Below are positions 17,236 to 25,288 of a stretch of 64,000 bases of DNA, in pieces; the first letter of the stretch is position 1, and each line of letters starts with the position of its first letter. The notes under the pieces were generated by a model, which worked only from the letters and a program-made list of their open reading frames with translations, searched no databases and was not told the DNA's origin. The DNA is from Gracilibacillus alcaliphilus (GTDB taxonomy: Bacteria; Bacillota; Bacilli; Bacillales; Amphibacillaceae), in contig NZ_JAFBFA010000004.1 of assembly GCF_016909015.1 (NCBI RefSeq), forward strand, positions 1 through 64,000, read 5' to 3'. The position numbers and the translations under genes are program-made.

Positions 17236-17582
17236 CGGGATGGATTGTAGTCAAGGGACCGTTTCTTTAGGCCTATTATGAAAATCTTAACGGCCCTCTA
17301 AAGATTGGAAAGAGGTAGAATCCTGCATATCTGAGAAACAGAAATGAAACAGCCAAGCTCCGTTAGCATATCGGTGCCAGGCTGCTGTTTAGCTATTTAA
17401 TAGTGCTTTGACAGAAGAATAAGATGGAGCATAGAAAAAGGTAGAAGTGGTCATACACACATTTTTAGTTATTACGTCTTTTCTTCCATTCTCATTTTTT
17501 TTTACATCCATTTACTAGTTACCCCAATGTTACCTGTTGTGATTAGAACATGTTGGTTTTGTACACACACTTTTATAAACAA
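17236..17582. other. Intergenic gap between convergent sirC and the TrpD2-like gene
   Basis: About 350 bp. No gene or clear terminator with a T-run was found; several short AT-rich runs only. Confidence 0.3.
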
Positions 17583-18620
17583 CTAGTTACCATTAGATTC
17601 CTGTACGGTTGTTAATTGCCGCAGTGCTCGACCAGAACGAATCTGTTCTTCTGCAAGACTTATCCCTTCTTCGATACTTGGCAGCACTCCAAACAAATAG
17701 TAACGTAAACCAGCATTTAATAGAACCTGGTTATAATAATAACTATCTTTGTTCTCCCCATGGAAAATGGCTTGAATGATTGCTGCTTGCTCTATAGCAG
17801 AATGTTTATGCTCTTTATCAAAATCCTTAGATGCCAAACCATATTCCTGTGGCTTAACAATAAAGGACTGTAAGCCTTCTGGTGTCCAATCAAAGACAAA
17901 ACTATTGCGATGAACAGGTACATCTTCTGATCCTTCCAGACCTTGGACCACATAAGCATGTTGGTAATCGAGCTGTGCAAATACGTCTGACAGCTTATTG
18001 ATAGCCGTGCGATGAAAAGCTCCAAGCATTATATTTCGGGCACCGCTGATATTAACAAGCTTTTCTACTGTGTTAAACAAGGTACGCACTCCGATTTCTT
18101 CCCTTAAAGATCTCAATCGCGCAAGCACGGAACAATACTGCTCGGTATCAGCAAAGCCGAATTGATGATTCAGCATTTGTGCAGCTGCAGTTTGACTGTC
18201 TGAATTGGTTGCAATACCTAACTCGTGAAAAATTGCTTTTAAAGAAGTGCCATATTTGGGTGGCAAGGTATCGCTTGCCGCGATAAATACTGGTACCCCT
18301 TGCTCAGCTAATAATAGTGAGACAGGAATGGTGGCAGCAAAAGAATGCCTGCCATTATATGGACCTGCAAAATCAATCGTTCGACGCTGCACCTCTTCCG
18401 GTAATGGCAGGTGTTCGGCATGTTGTGTAAGTGTATGAATAAATGCCAGTAGTTCTTCTGATGATTCCATCTTTATGCGGGCACCAACTAAATAAGCAGC
18501 AATTTGCGCTGATGTTGCCTGATTGGAAACTATGATATTGGCTACTTCTTTCGTCTCTTGGTAGCTTAAATCTTTGGCTCCCTTTTTTCCTCTGGCTACT
18601 TCCTTTATCCATTGCTGCAT
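17583..18620 (-). CDS. Anthranilate phosphoribosyltransferase-like protein (TrpD2/YbiB-like)
   Basis: 345 residues with the TrpD-like layout: an N-terminal helical domain (residues 1-70) with LSYQETKEVANIIVSNQ and a larger alpha/beta domain. The PRPP-type motif is degenerate: the canonical GTGGD is replaced near residue 88 by FAGPYNGRHSF, as in TrpD2/YbiB proteins, which bind nucleic acid or have no known transferase activity. It overlaps sirB (18605) by 16 bp, so the two are an operon. In other Bacillaceae this gene often sits with siroheme or nitrite-reductase genes (recalled, not checked), so tryptophan synthesis is unlikely. Confidence 0.75.
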   Translation of the reverse strand: MQQWIKEVARGKKGAKDLSYQETKEVANIIVSNQATSAQIAAYLVGARIKMESSEELLAFIHTLTQHAEHLPLPEEVQRRTIDFAGPYNGRHSFAATIPVSLLLAEQGVPVFIAASDTLPPKYGTSLKAIFHELGIATNSDSQTAAAQMLNHQFGFADTEQYCSVLARLRSLREEIGVRTLFNTVEKLVNISGARNIMLGAFHRTAINKLSDVFAQLDYQHAYVVQGLEGSEDVPVHRNSFVFDWTPEGLQSFIVKPQEYGLASKDFDKEHKHSAIEQAAIIQAIFHGENKDSYYYNQVLLNAGLRYYLFGVLPSIEEGISLAEEQIRSGRALRQLTTVQESNGN

Positions 18621-19363
18621 GGACGGTTCACTCCTTTTCTAGCCTCTTCCGTTCTTTCCACCAAAATCTTAACCACATTGGAGTGATGGCCTAAATAATC
18701 TGCAACCAATATTTGCTGGTCTGCTGGCACTTCTAATGAATCAATATATTCTTTAATTCCTTTATCTAGCAATCCGGTAAACAACAAATAAGGAAGCACT
18801 ATTACCGATTTACCTTGCTTTACCTTTTCCAATAACAATTCTTCAAATTTAGGTTCAGCAGCAGCCAAAAAACAAACATCTACCAAGTTGTTTGGGAAAT
18901 TGGGTTGAAGCCCGGCTGCGATTTGCTCCATATCGTGAACAACATCTGGGTCACTGCTCCCTCTCCCAACTAACAGCAAATCAAAGGTTTCTGGCTGATC
19001 ACTCGGCAATTCTCGAATTCTATCTGCTAACGCCTCAACCATACGAGAATCTACCTCAATAGCACGTCCGTAATGAAAATCAACTTCGGGGTATTTGGCC
19101 TGTTCTCTTTCAATCAGCTCTGGTATATCTCTTTTCGCATGGCCTGCAGTTAATAATAAGATTGGTATAATAGCTATGCTAGTAGCACCCTTTTCTGCCA
19201 CTTCCGCTACTGCCTCCGATAATCCCGGCTCTTGTAATTCCAGGAAACAAACCGATTGAATAGGGACATCAACTTCGCGTTGCACACGTTTGATTAGTTG
19301 CATGGACTCATGCTTTGATTGTTTTACTCGACTGCCATGACATATGTATATGATCGCTTCCAT
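18605..19363 (-). CDS. sirB: Sirohydrochlorin chelatase (SirB/CbiX-like)
   Basis: 252 residues from the ATG at 19363 (GGAGGA six bases upstream). The N-terminus has the chelatase His in ICHGSR, and a second half contains LLVGRGSSDPDV; the two-fold layout matches CbiX-like chelatases that insert iron into sirohydrochlorin. His-rich loops LTAGHAKRD fit metal handling. It is followed by an overlapping TrpD2-like gene and faces sirC on the other strand; together they indicate siroheme for nitrite or sulfite reductase. Metal specificity (iron or cobalt) cannot be read from the sequence. Confidence 0.9.
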   Translation of the reverse strand: MEAIIYICHGSRVKQSKHESMQLIKRVQREVDVPIQSVCFLELQEPGLSEAVAEVAEKGATSIAIIPILLLTAGHAKRDIPELIEREQAKYPEVDFHYGRAIEVDSRMVEALADRIRELPSDQPETFDLLLVGRGSSDPDVVHDMEQIAAGLQPNFPNNLVDVCFLAAAEPKFEELLLEKVKQGKSVIVLPYLLFTGLLDKGIKEYIDSLEVPADQQILVADYLGHHSNVVKILVERTEEARKGVNRPCSNG

Positions 19364-19478
19364 GTTTATCCTCCTCACACTTATATTAGTAAAAAAATCC
19401 CTATTTATATAGGTATAGTTTATCATAAATGGAAAGCAGCTGAAAGATGGAAACAGGCGTTTTCCAACGTGATTAAAA

Positions 19479-19510
19479 GCAAAAAGCCAGCTAAAATACT
19501 GGCTTTTTGC
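19479..19510. terminator. Bidirectional hairpin terminator-like element
   Basis: Perfect 12-bp stem GCAAAAAGCCAG / CTGGCTTTTTGC with an 8-base loop. It lies upstream of sirB's start and downstream of no plus-strand gene, so which transcript it stops is unclear. Confidence 0.5.
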
Positions 19511-19754
19511 CTATAAGCTTTGAGTATTATCCACATTCTATGTACTGCAACAAGGTTAGAAAAGACATACCTTAAAAATGACGCCAACTAATCTGCAGGC
19601 CTCATTTCCAATATATAGATGATTTGAAGGGGCTTGACATGAATATTTGATCCATTTCAGATAGACCCCTCACACTGAAAAAGTCAGTATAACTGGTTGT
19701 AAGACTCCCACTTCAAGAAATAAGGAAACACGTCATTTCTAAGTGGAAGATTCA

Positions 19755-19862
19755 ACAGCCAGTAACAGCCATTTGATTCAACTAACGTTTGGGATGCAAA
19801 CAGACTAAGTTTGCGACGTCCTGTGTGTCTAAAAGCCCCCACTGAACGAAGTTTCACTTTAT
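19755..19862. repeat. Intergenic repeat, family R, copy 2
   Basis: Aligns with 1059-1185: ACAGCCAGTA at the start, TTCAACTAACGTT, GACTAAGTTTGCGACGTC and GAACGAAGTTTCACTTTAT at the end. Its last bases overlap the stop codon of the small membrane gene at 19859, so an insertion may have supplied that stop. Confidence 0.6.
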
Positions 19863-20086
19863 AAATGCAGCACTGGTGAGGCAATGGTGTTCCACCATAT
19901 AAATAAGACGATAGCCACTCCAATAAACATAATCAGACTTTTCAGAGCATATGGAAGCTTGAATGGGATAATCCACAGTATCAACCCTAGGATAACGACT
20001 GCGGCAATAATAAAAATAACTGCATATAAGAGCATACCTAAGAAATTATCTACAGGTATTTTCATAGCTTCACCTAAAATACTCAC
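19859..20086 (-). CDS. Small two-helix membrane protein
   Basis: 75 residues from GTG 20086, which has GAGGTG five bases upstream. Two long hydrophobic segments (residues about 17-40 and 48-66) are joined by a short polar loop. No family recognised. The stop falls at the edge of repeat R copy 2, so the C-terminus may have been altered by the repeat. Confidence 0.5.
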   Translation of the reverse strand: MSILGEAMKIPVDNFLGMLLYAVIFIIAAVVILGLILWIIPFKLPYALKSLIMFIGVAIVLFIWWNTIASPVLHL

Positions 20087-20526
20087 AATTACACCTCATT
20101 AAACTATAACTATTTTCTAATTCTATGATACATTACTTTCACGATTTTGGAAGTGTTTTTTTATAGAAAATACTTTTTTATAAGGTCAGCAAGCATATAA
20201 TTTTTCATGCGTTCATTCTTATTCAAGAATAGCCATGTCCAGCTCCAAGCGCCAAACTTTAGAGATGTCACGTCATGCCCTGCGATAAGTCCACATCGAC
20301 TCCTTCCGTCGCCGTGTTTCCTTTATCTCCGTTGTGACGCTCCAATCTCTACATTTTTAATAGGACACTTTTCGTTCCACTATAGGAATTTTCGAAAAAA
20401 TTTATGGAGCATTGTATAAGCAAAACTAGGGCTTTTACCATAGAAACTTGGCTTATCGCCAAGTTTTACTAAGTAGCACATACTTCTTACAAGGATTTGA
20501 CCTCATTTTCAGATTGGTTCATATCT
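20087..20526. other. Intergenic gap with a possible degenerate repeat and a hairpin
   Basis: No gene seen. At about 20230-20370 there is a segment starting CATGTCCAGCTCCAAGCGCC and ending near AGGACAC; it resembles short intergenic repeats of Bacillaceae, but I found no second copy here. A 9-bp hairpin AAACTTGGC / GCCAAGTTT lies at 20444-20466 downstream of the dehydrogenase gene and could be its terminator. Confidence 0.35.
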
Positions 20527-21495
20527 CTACTGCAACTCTTTAATTAGTGCATCCGGCTTTTCTCCCCGCAGAGCCTGTAGGATATTTTTTGCGGCATATT
20601 TTTTCATTTCTTCTCTTGTTTCAGCTGTTGCTGAACCGATATGAGGTAGCGTAACAACATTAGAGAAGGTTAATAACGGGTTATCCCGTTCTATTGGCTC
20701 TTGTTCAAAAACATCCAGCCCAGCCCCAGCAATTTGTTTTTTCTCTAATGCTGTAATCAATGCTTTCTCATCGACAACTGCCCCACGGGAGGCATTAATA
20801 AAGAAACAGTTCTCTTTCATTTTCTCAAAGGCTTCCTTATTAATCATATGGTGTGTTTCATTTGTTAATGGTGTCATTAACAATATGTAATCAGAGTCTT
20901 GCAACAAGTTATTATATGATTGATAGGTTACACCCAGTGCTTGTTCTACTTTTTGATTACGTGAACGATTATAATAGGAGACCTCCATATTAAAGCCCAA
21001 ACTGGCTCGACGGGCCACTTTCTCACCGATTCGTCCCATGCCGATAATACCCAATTTCTTACTATGTACATTGTGACCAAATTCCGGCAAATCAATGGCC
21101 TTGGTCCATTTGCCTTGTTTGACATATTGATCTAATTCCGGGATGCGCCGGGCTACACTTAATATCAAACCAAAGATCAAATCAGCCACCGTTTCATCTA
21201 GTACATAAGGTGTATGTGTAGCTAAGATACCTGCCTCCTTTATTGCGGCTACATTCATATTATCATAGCCGACAGAAATATTGCTGACCACTTCTAAATT
21301 GGTTCCAGCCTGCAGCAGTTCTTGATCTATTTTATCTTTAGAAGTTAACAGCCCATGAAACTCCCCAATCATTTCTAATAATTCTTCTCGCGGCATTTGT
21401 TTAGAATTGCCCCACTCTTTAACCGATACTTCTGCCTCCAGCATATCTCTAACTGAATTGGGAATCGTTTCTGTCACAAGTATTTTCTTTTTCAT
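20527..21495 (-). CDS. D-2-hydroxyacid dehydrogenase (GhrB / glyoxylate-hydroxypyruvate reductase type)
   Basis: 322 residues. Substrate-binding and NAD domains are clear: Rossmann motif GIIGMGRIGEKVARRA at about residues 150-165, INASRGAVVDEKAL, and the catalytic triad Arg (NASRG), Glu (DVFEQEP) and His (PHIGSAT). The family reduces glyoxylate, hydroxypyruvate or 2-ketogluconate with NAD(P)H. The ATG at 21495 lies seven bases after GGAGG; the ATG at 21498 is also possible. It is followed closely upstream by ppsR (8-bp scale gap), but they are probably separate functions. Confidence 0.85.
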   Translation of the reverse strand: MKKKILVTETIPNSVRDMLEAEVSVKEWGNSKQMPREELLEMIGEFHGLLTSKDKIDQELLQAGTNLEVVSNISVGYDNMNVAAIKEAGILATHTPYVLDETVADLIFGLILSVARRIPELDQYVKQGKWTKAIDLPEFGHNVHSKKLGIIGMGRIGEKVARRASLGFNMEVSYYNRSRNQKVEQALGVTYQSYNNLLQDSDYILLMTPLTNETHHMINKEAFEKMKENCFFINASRGAVVDEKALITALEKKQIAGAGLDVFEQEPIERDNPLLTFSNVVTLPHIGSATAETREEMKKYAAKNILQALRGEKPDALIKELQ

Positions 21496-21524
21496 CATAT
21501 GCCCTCCTGTTAACACCTGTTTAT

Positions 21525-22331
21525 TTATCGTTCGGCCAACATCTCGATAATGACACCAGCCGTTTCTTCAATCGACTTGTCTGACACATTGATAACTGGA
21601 CAGTCCAGTCTCTTCATTAGTTTATTTGCCGTCTGTAATTCACGTTCAATCTGATCCATTGAGGCATATCTGGAATTAGCAGGTAAACCTAATGTTTTTA
21701 ACCTGGCTGTTCTAATCTTAAGTAATTGATCAGCATTGATAGTTAATCCGACAATCATACGATCCAAAGGCCTTAATAACTCCTCAGGCGCTTCCATATC
21801 CGGCAAGATTGGTAAATTGGCTGTCTTAATCCCTTTATGGGCAAGAAAAATACTTAATGGTGTCTTCGATGTACGTGACACACCAACAAGAACCACATCA
21901 GCTAGTAATAATCCTTTAAGGTCTTTACCATCATCATATTTAACAGCAAATTCTACCGCTTCAATTCTTCTAAAGTATTCTTCGTCCAAAACTTGACGCT
22001 GCCCCGGCTCCGGCATAGGTTTACGATTAAACGTATCAATAAAGGCTTGCATCATCGGTCCCATTAGGTCGACAGCACGAACGTCTGCGGCAATCGTATC
22101 TTCTTTCATTTTTGCACGCAGTTCTGGCTGTACTAATGTATAGACAATAAATCCATTCTTATCTTGAATCTCTTCAATAATTTTTTCGATCTCTGCCTCT
22201 GTTTGAATATGGCTGTAGCGCTTAACTTGGACATTATTATTGGCAAACTGTCTAATCGTAGCTCGAACAACTGCCTCTGCCGTTTCCCCTACGGCATCTG
22301 AACAGACAAATACATATGCTTTCTCATCCAT
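21525..22331 (-). CDS. ppsR: PEP synthase / PPDK regulatory protein (bifunctional kinase-pyrophosphorylase, DUF299)
   Basis: 268 residues. The P-loop GVSRTSKTPLSIFLAHKG (about residues 153-170) and an N-terminal VFVCSDAVGETAEAVV are diagnostic of the PpsR/YqfL family, which phosphorylates and dephosphorylates PEP synthetase or pyruvate phosphate dikinase. The start at 22331 follows GGGGGG at nine bases; an ATG at 22340 is also in frame and would overlap the ccpN stop. The ccpN-ppsR pairing is conserved in Bacilli and links control of gluconeogenic gene expression with control of PEP formation. Confidence 0.95.
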   Translation of the reverse strand: MDEKAYVFVCSDAVGETAEAVVRATIRQFANNNVQVKRYSHIQTEAEIEKIIEEIQDKNGFIVYTLVQPELRAKMKEDTIAADVRAVDLMGPMMQAFIDTFNRKPMPEPGQRQVLDEEYFRRIEAVEFAVKYDDGKDLKGLLLADVVLVGVSRTSKTPLSIFLAHKGIKTANLPILPDMEAPEELLRPLDRMIVGLTINADQLLKIRTARLKTLGLPANSRYASMDQIERELQTANKLMKRLDCPVINVSDKSIEETAGVIIEMLAER

Positions 22332-22332
22332 T

Positions 22333-22983
22333 TTATTCATCCCCCCGTTTATACAGGTTATCAAACTGATTATCCACTATTGCTTTTACTATGTGTGTCT
22401 TGGTAATTCTTCCAACCACCTTCTCTTTATTTTGATGATTTTCTTTTACCACTGGCAAGCTGTCAATTTCATAGTACACCATCATATTAGCTGCTTCGTA
22501 AACGCTTTTATTTGCGGATACCGTATAAACCTTAGGCTGTCGAGTCATCACTAAATGAACAGGCATATGAGCTGCTTCTGCATTTCCTAAAGTCACTTTC
22601 AGCAGGTCTTTTCGGGAAACAATCCCTTCTAAATGCTGCTGTTCATCGACTACAATCAATGAACCAACATCCTCCATAAATAAAGAAATGACGGCATCCT
22701 TTACGGTAGTTGTTGATGGAATCGTTATTGGAACACCTTGGATGTCTTTGACAAGTGTCTGCTTCCAAATATCCTGTTGACTTAACCTACTGGATTCCTT
22801 CGCCAAAAAATAGCCTACCTTTGGTTTGGCCTCGATATGTCCCGTCATAACTAATACGGCTAGATCAGAACGCAGTGTACCTTTGCTGACACCTAGCATT
22901 TCAGCAATTTGTTCAGCGGTAATCGGTTCATGTTTTCCTAGAATATTCATAATTTCCTTTTGTCGTTTTGTAAAGTCAATCAT
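22333..22983 (-). CDS. ccpN: CcpN-type transcriptional repressor with CBS domains
   Basis: 216 residues from ATG 22983 (AGGAGG upstream). An N-terminal helix-turn-helix (residues 5-55: AEQIAEMLGVSKGTLRSDLAVL) is followed by a linker and two CBS domains (about 85-140 and 150-205), which bind adenine nucleotides. In B. subtilis CcpN represses gapB, pckA and sr1 under glycolytic conditions. It nearly abuts ppsR downstream. Length and domain order are normal for the family, so it should be functional. Confidence 0.95.
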   Translation of the reverse strand: MIDFTKRQKEIMNILGKHEPITAEQIAEMLGVSKGTLRSDLAVLVMTGHIEAKPKVGYFLAKESSRLSQQDIWKQTLVKDIQGVPITIPSTTTVKDAVISLFMEDVGSLIVVDEQQHLEGIVSRKDLLKVTLGNAEAAHMPVHLVMTRQPKVYTVSANKSVYEAANMMVYYEIDSLPVVKENHQNKEKVVGRITKTHIVKAIVDNQFDNLYKRGDE

Positions 22984-23350
22984 TTTTTTCCTCCTGATTC
23001 TTCGCAAACAAACACTTACTTTACTTGTTTGAAACAACAGAACAAAAACCCGGCCTATTTACAAGTTTTTATGACGAAAGCCTTAGTTTTTTCTGAGACC
23101 ATCATCCATCAATTCTTACAAAACAAATGAAAGGGTATGCACAACAAATGCTAATTTCTTGCCTTTTGGTATGTCGAATCGGCAATTTAGGAAAAGTGCT
23201 GCGTTGCCTCCACCATTTTTGTAAGATGTTCCATATACATTTGGACAAGCTGTTTTTGTACATCTTCCTACTAGTCATCATAACATATTACCTATCCAGC
23301 GAGAAATGTTATCAAACTATCCGCCTGAAAGAAAGGCCGAAGGAAGTCTC

Positions 23351-23834
23351 TGTGAGATACACTCACAAATGAAAGTCTCACTTTATCACGACCGCTCTCT
23401 TGGGGATACTTTCTCCTTCATGGCTTTTTGATTTATTCAAGCATGGAGTGTACTTTTTATATGTGCCTTGCTTCCTGATAAGTTTCGCTAACCATCTGTG
23501 AGAAATACACTCACAAATGGAAGTCTCACTTTATCACGACCGCTCTCTTGGGGATACTTTCTCCTTCATGGCTTTTTGATTTATTCAAGCATGGAGTGTA
23601 CTTTTTATATGTGCCTTGCTTCCTGATAAGTTTCGCTAACCATCTGTGAGAAATACACTCACAAATGGAAGTCTCACTTTATCACGACCGCTCTCTTGGG
23701 GAAGCTTTCTCCTTCATGGCTTTTCGATTTATTCAAGCATGGAGTGTACTTTTTATATGTGCCTTGCTTCCTGATAAGTTTCGCTAACCATCTGTGAGAA
23801 ATACACTCACAAATGGAAGTCTCACTTTATATTA
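23351..23834. repeat. About 148-bp tandem repeat (three full units plus a partial one)
   Basis: Units begin at TGTGAG at 23351, 23497, 23645 and 23793 (spacing 146, 148, 148; the first lacks 2 bp). Each contains TGTGAGAAATACACTCACA, a hairpin-like inverted repeat, then AAGTCTCACTTTATCACGACC, and a common tail ending GTTTCGCTAACCATC. The last copy stops after AAGTCTCACTTTAT. The end motif GAAGTCTCACTTTAT resembles the end of repeat R (GAAGTTTCACTTTAT). Confidence 0.85.
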
Positions 23835-23917
23835 CGCGAAATTTGTCATAAAAGCTAGCAAGTTTTTGTATGGTATAGTATGCTATTAAAAATTAGATGA
23901 ATAGGAGCCCAGTGTTG

Positions 23918-25156
23918 ATGAAGGAACAAGGAAAAGTGAACTACATACTATTATTAATTGTTATTTTTGGCGGTTTTTTTATTTTTGGAATTTCTGAGAA
24001 TATCAAAGGACCTGCACTGCCTGACATGCAAAATGAACTTGCACTGACTGATGGAACATTGGGGATATTGCTTGCGATTAATTCATTTGGCTTTTTCCTC
24101 GCTTGTACCTATACGTCCTGGTTAATTGCCAAGATAGGTGCAAAAACAACGAATGTCTTGACCTTTGCTTTAATGGCTTTATCTGGTGTGTTTATTTACT
24201 TTTCAAGTAATTTTACTTCACTAGTAATCGCATACTTTTTGCTATACATAGGTAATGGTATGCTTGAAATCGGTTTAGCTATTTTGGCTGCCAGATTATT
24301 CACAAAAAACACTGGTACAATGTTGAACTTATCACACTTTTTCTTTGGGGTCGGTTCTACTGTAGCGCCGATTGCCGCTGCTCATTTGATGGGATGGGAG
24401 ATATCCTCCACCATACTTGGCTGGCGCGGGATGTATTTGATTATGATGAGTCTATCACTGTTGCCGATTATCCCTGTACTCTTAAGTAAATTTCCCAAAG
24501 AGCAAGGTTCTGAGACAGAAGAAAGAACCTCATTTAAGAAATTGACGAAAGACCCGATTGCTTGGCTGATTGTTTTTGCCTTAACCATGGGAGTGACTGT
24601 AGAGTTAGGAATTGCTGCCTGGCTGGTAAACTATTTAGTAAGGGTTAATGAATGGTCACTGGCAGACGCCTCTGGTTTGTTATCATTATTCTTTTTTATG
24701 TTTATGATTTCCAGATTAGTGTTGGGTCCTTTAACCGATCGAATTGGTTATGCGCCTTCGATTATTATCTTTTCCCTTGTTGCGGGGGTACTAAGCCTAT
24801 TTCCGATATTTATGGGAGACAAGACTGCGGTCTTATTCGCTATTGCTGGATTTGGTGTTGGGCCAATCTATCCAACAATGATGGCCTTAATCGCCAAACA
24901 GTACCGTTCAGGAACTGATGCTGCAATTACCTTTGTTGTCGTTATGATCGGAGTGGGCGGTATCATCTCTAATCTATTAATCGGCTATATCATTGAACTA
25001 GTCACAGCATTCTCCTTTGGGGCTACTGTAGAGGAAAGCAGTCAAATCGGTATGCAGGCAGGCTATTTCTTTATTGGGTTTACTGCTCTCCTATGTGCAA
25101 TCAGTACGTTTGAGATACATCGGAGATTGAGAAAAAACGACAAAGTCACGATATAA
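23918..25156 (+). CDS. MFS transporter (sugar/fucose permease-like)
   Basis: 412 residues with 12 hydrophobic segments and an MFS loop 2-3 pattern, LIAKIGAKTTNV (about residue 67), and loop 8-9 PLTDRIGYAP. The N-terminus GGFFIFGISENIKGPALPDMQNEL resembles FucP-like sugar:H+ symporters, but substrate cannot be decided. A start at 23918 (AGGAGC about ten bases upstream) is preferred over the upstream ATG. An extended -10 TGGTATAGT lies in the short gap after the tandem repeat, so the repeat sits directly before its promoter. Confidence 0.8.
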   Translation: MKEQGKVNYILLLIVIFGGFFIFGISENIKGPALPDMQNELALTDGTLGILLAINSFGFFLACTYTSWLIAKIGAKTTNVLTFALMALSGVFIYFSSNFTSLVIAYFLLYIGNGMLEIGLAILAARLFTKNTGTMLNLSHFFFGVGSTVAPIAAAHLMGWEISSTILGWRGMYLIMMSLSLLPIIPVLLSKFPKEQGSETEERTSFKKLTKDPIAWLIVFALTMGVTVELGIAAWLVNYLVRVNEWSLADASGLLSLFFFMFMISRLVLGPLTDRIGYAPSIIIFSLVAGVLSLFPIFMGDKTAVLFAIAGFGVGPIYPTMMALIAKQYRSGTDAAITFVVVMIGVGGIISNLLIGYIIELVTAFSFGATVEESSQIGMQAGYFFIGFTALLCAISTFEIHRRLRKNDKVTI

Positions 25157-25257
25157 CCAAAGCCGATTTATCCACGCAACTAAAGTCATATCTTTTCACG
25201 ATTGGTTTGGTTTATACTTAATAAAAAAGACAGCTATCACTATTTCTAGCATCAGTA

Positions 25258-25287
25258 AACAAGCATGGCTGTTACGCCATGCTTGTT
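25258..25287. terminator. Hairpin between convergent MFS and membrane-protein genes
   Basis: Perfect 12-bp stem AACAAGCATGGC / GCCATGCTTGTT with TGTTAC loop; T-run weak. It lies two bases past the stop of the minus-strand gene and can serve both. Confidence 0.65.
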
Positions 25288-25288
25288 G

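Noticed and set aside
20230..20370. Known Bacillus-type intergenic repeat
   Set aside because: Only suggestive similarity from memory and no second copy found in this window.
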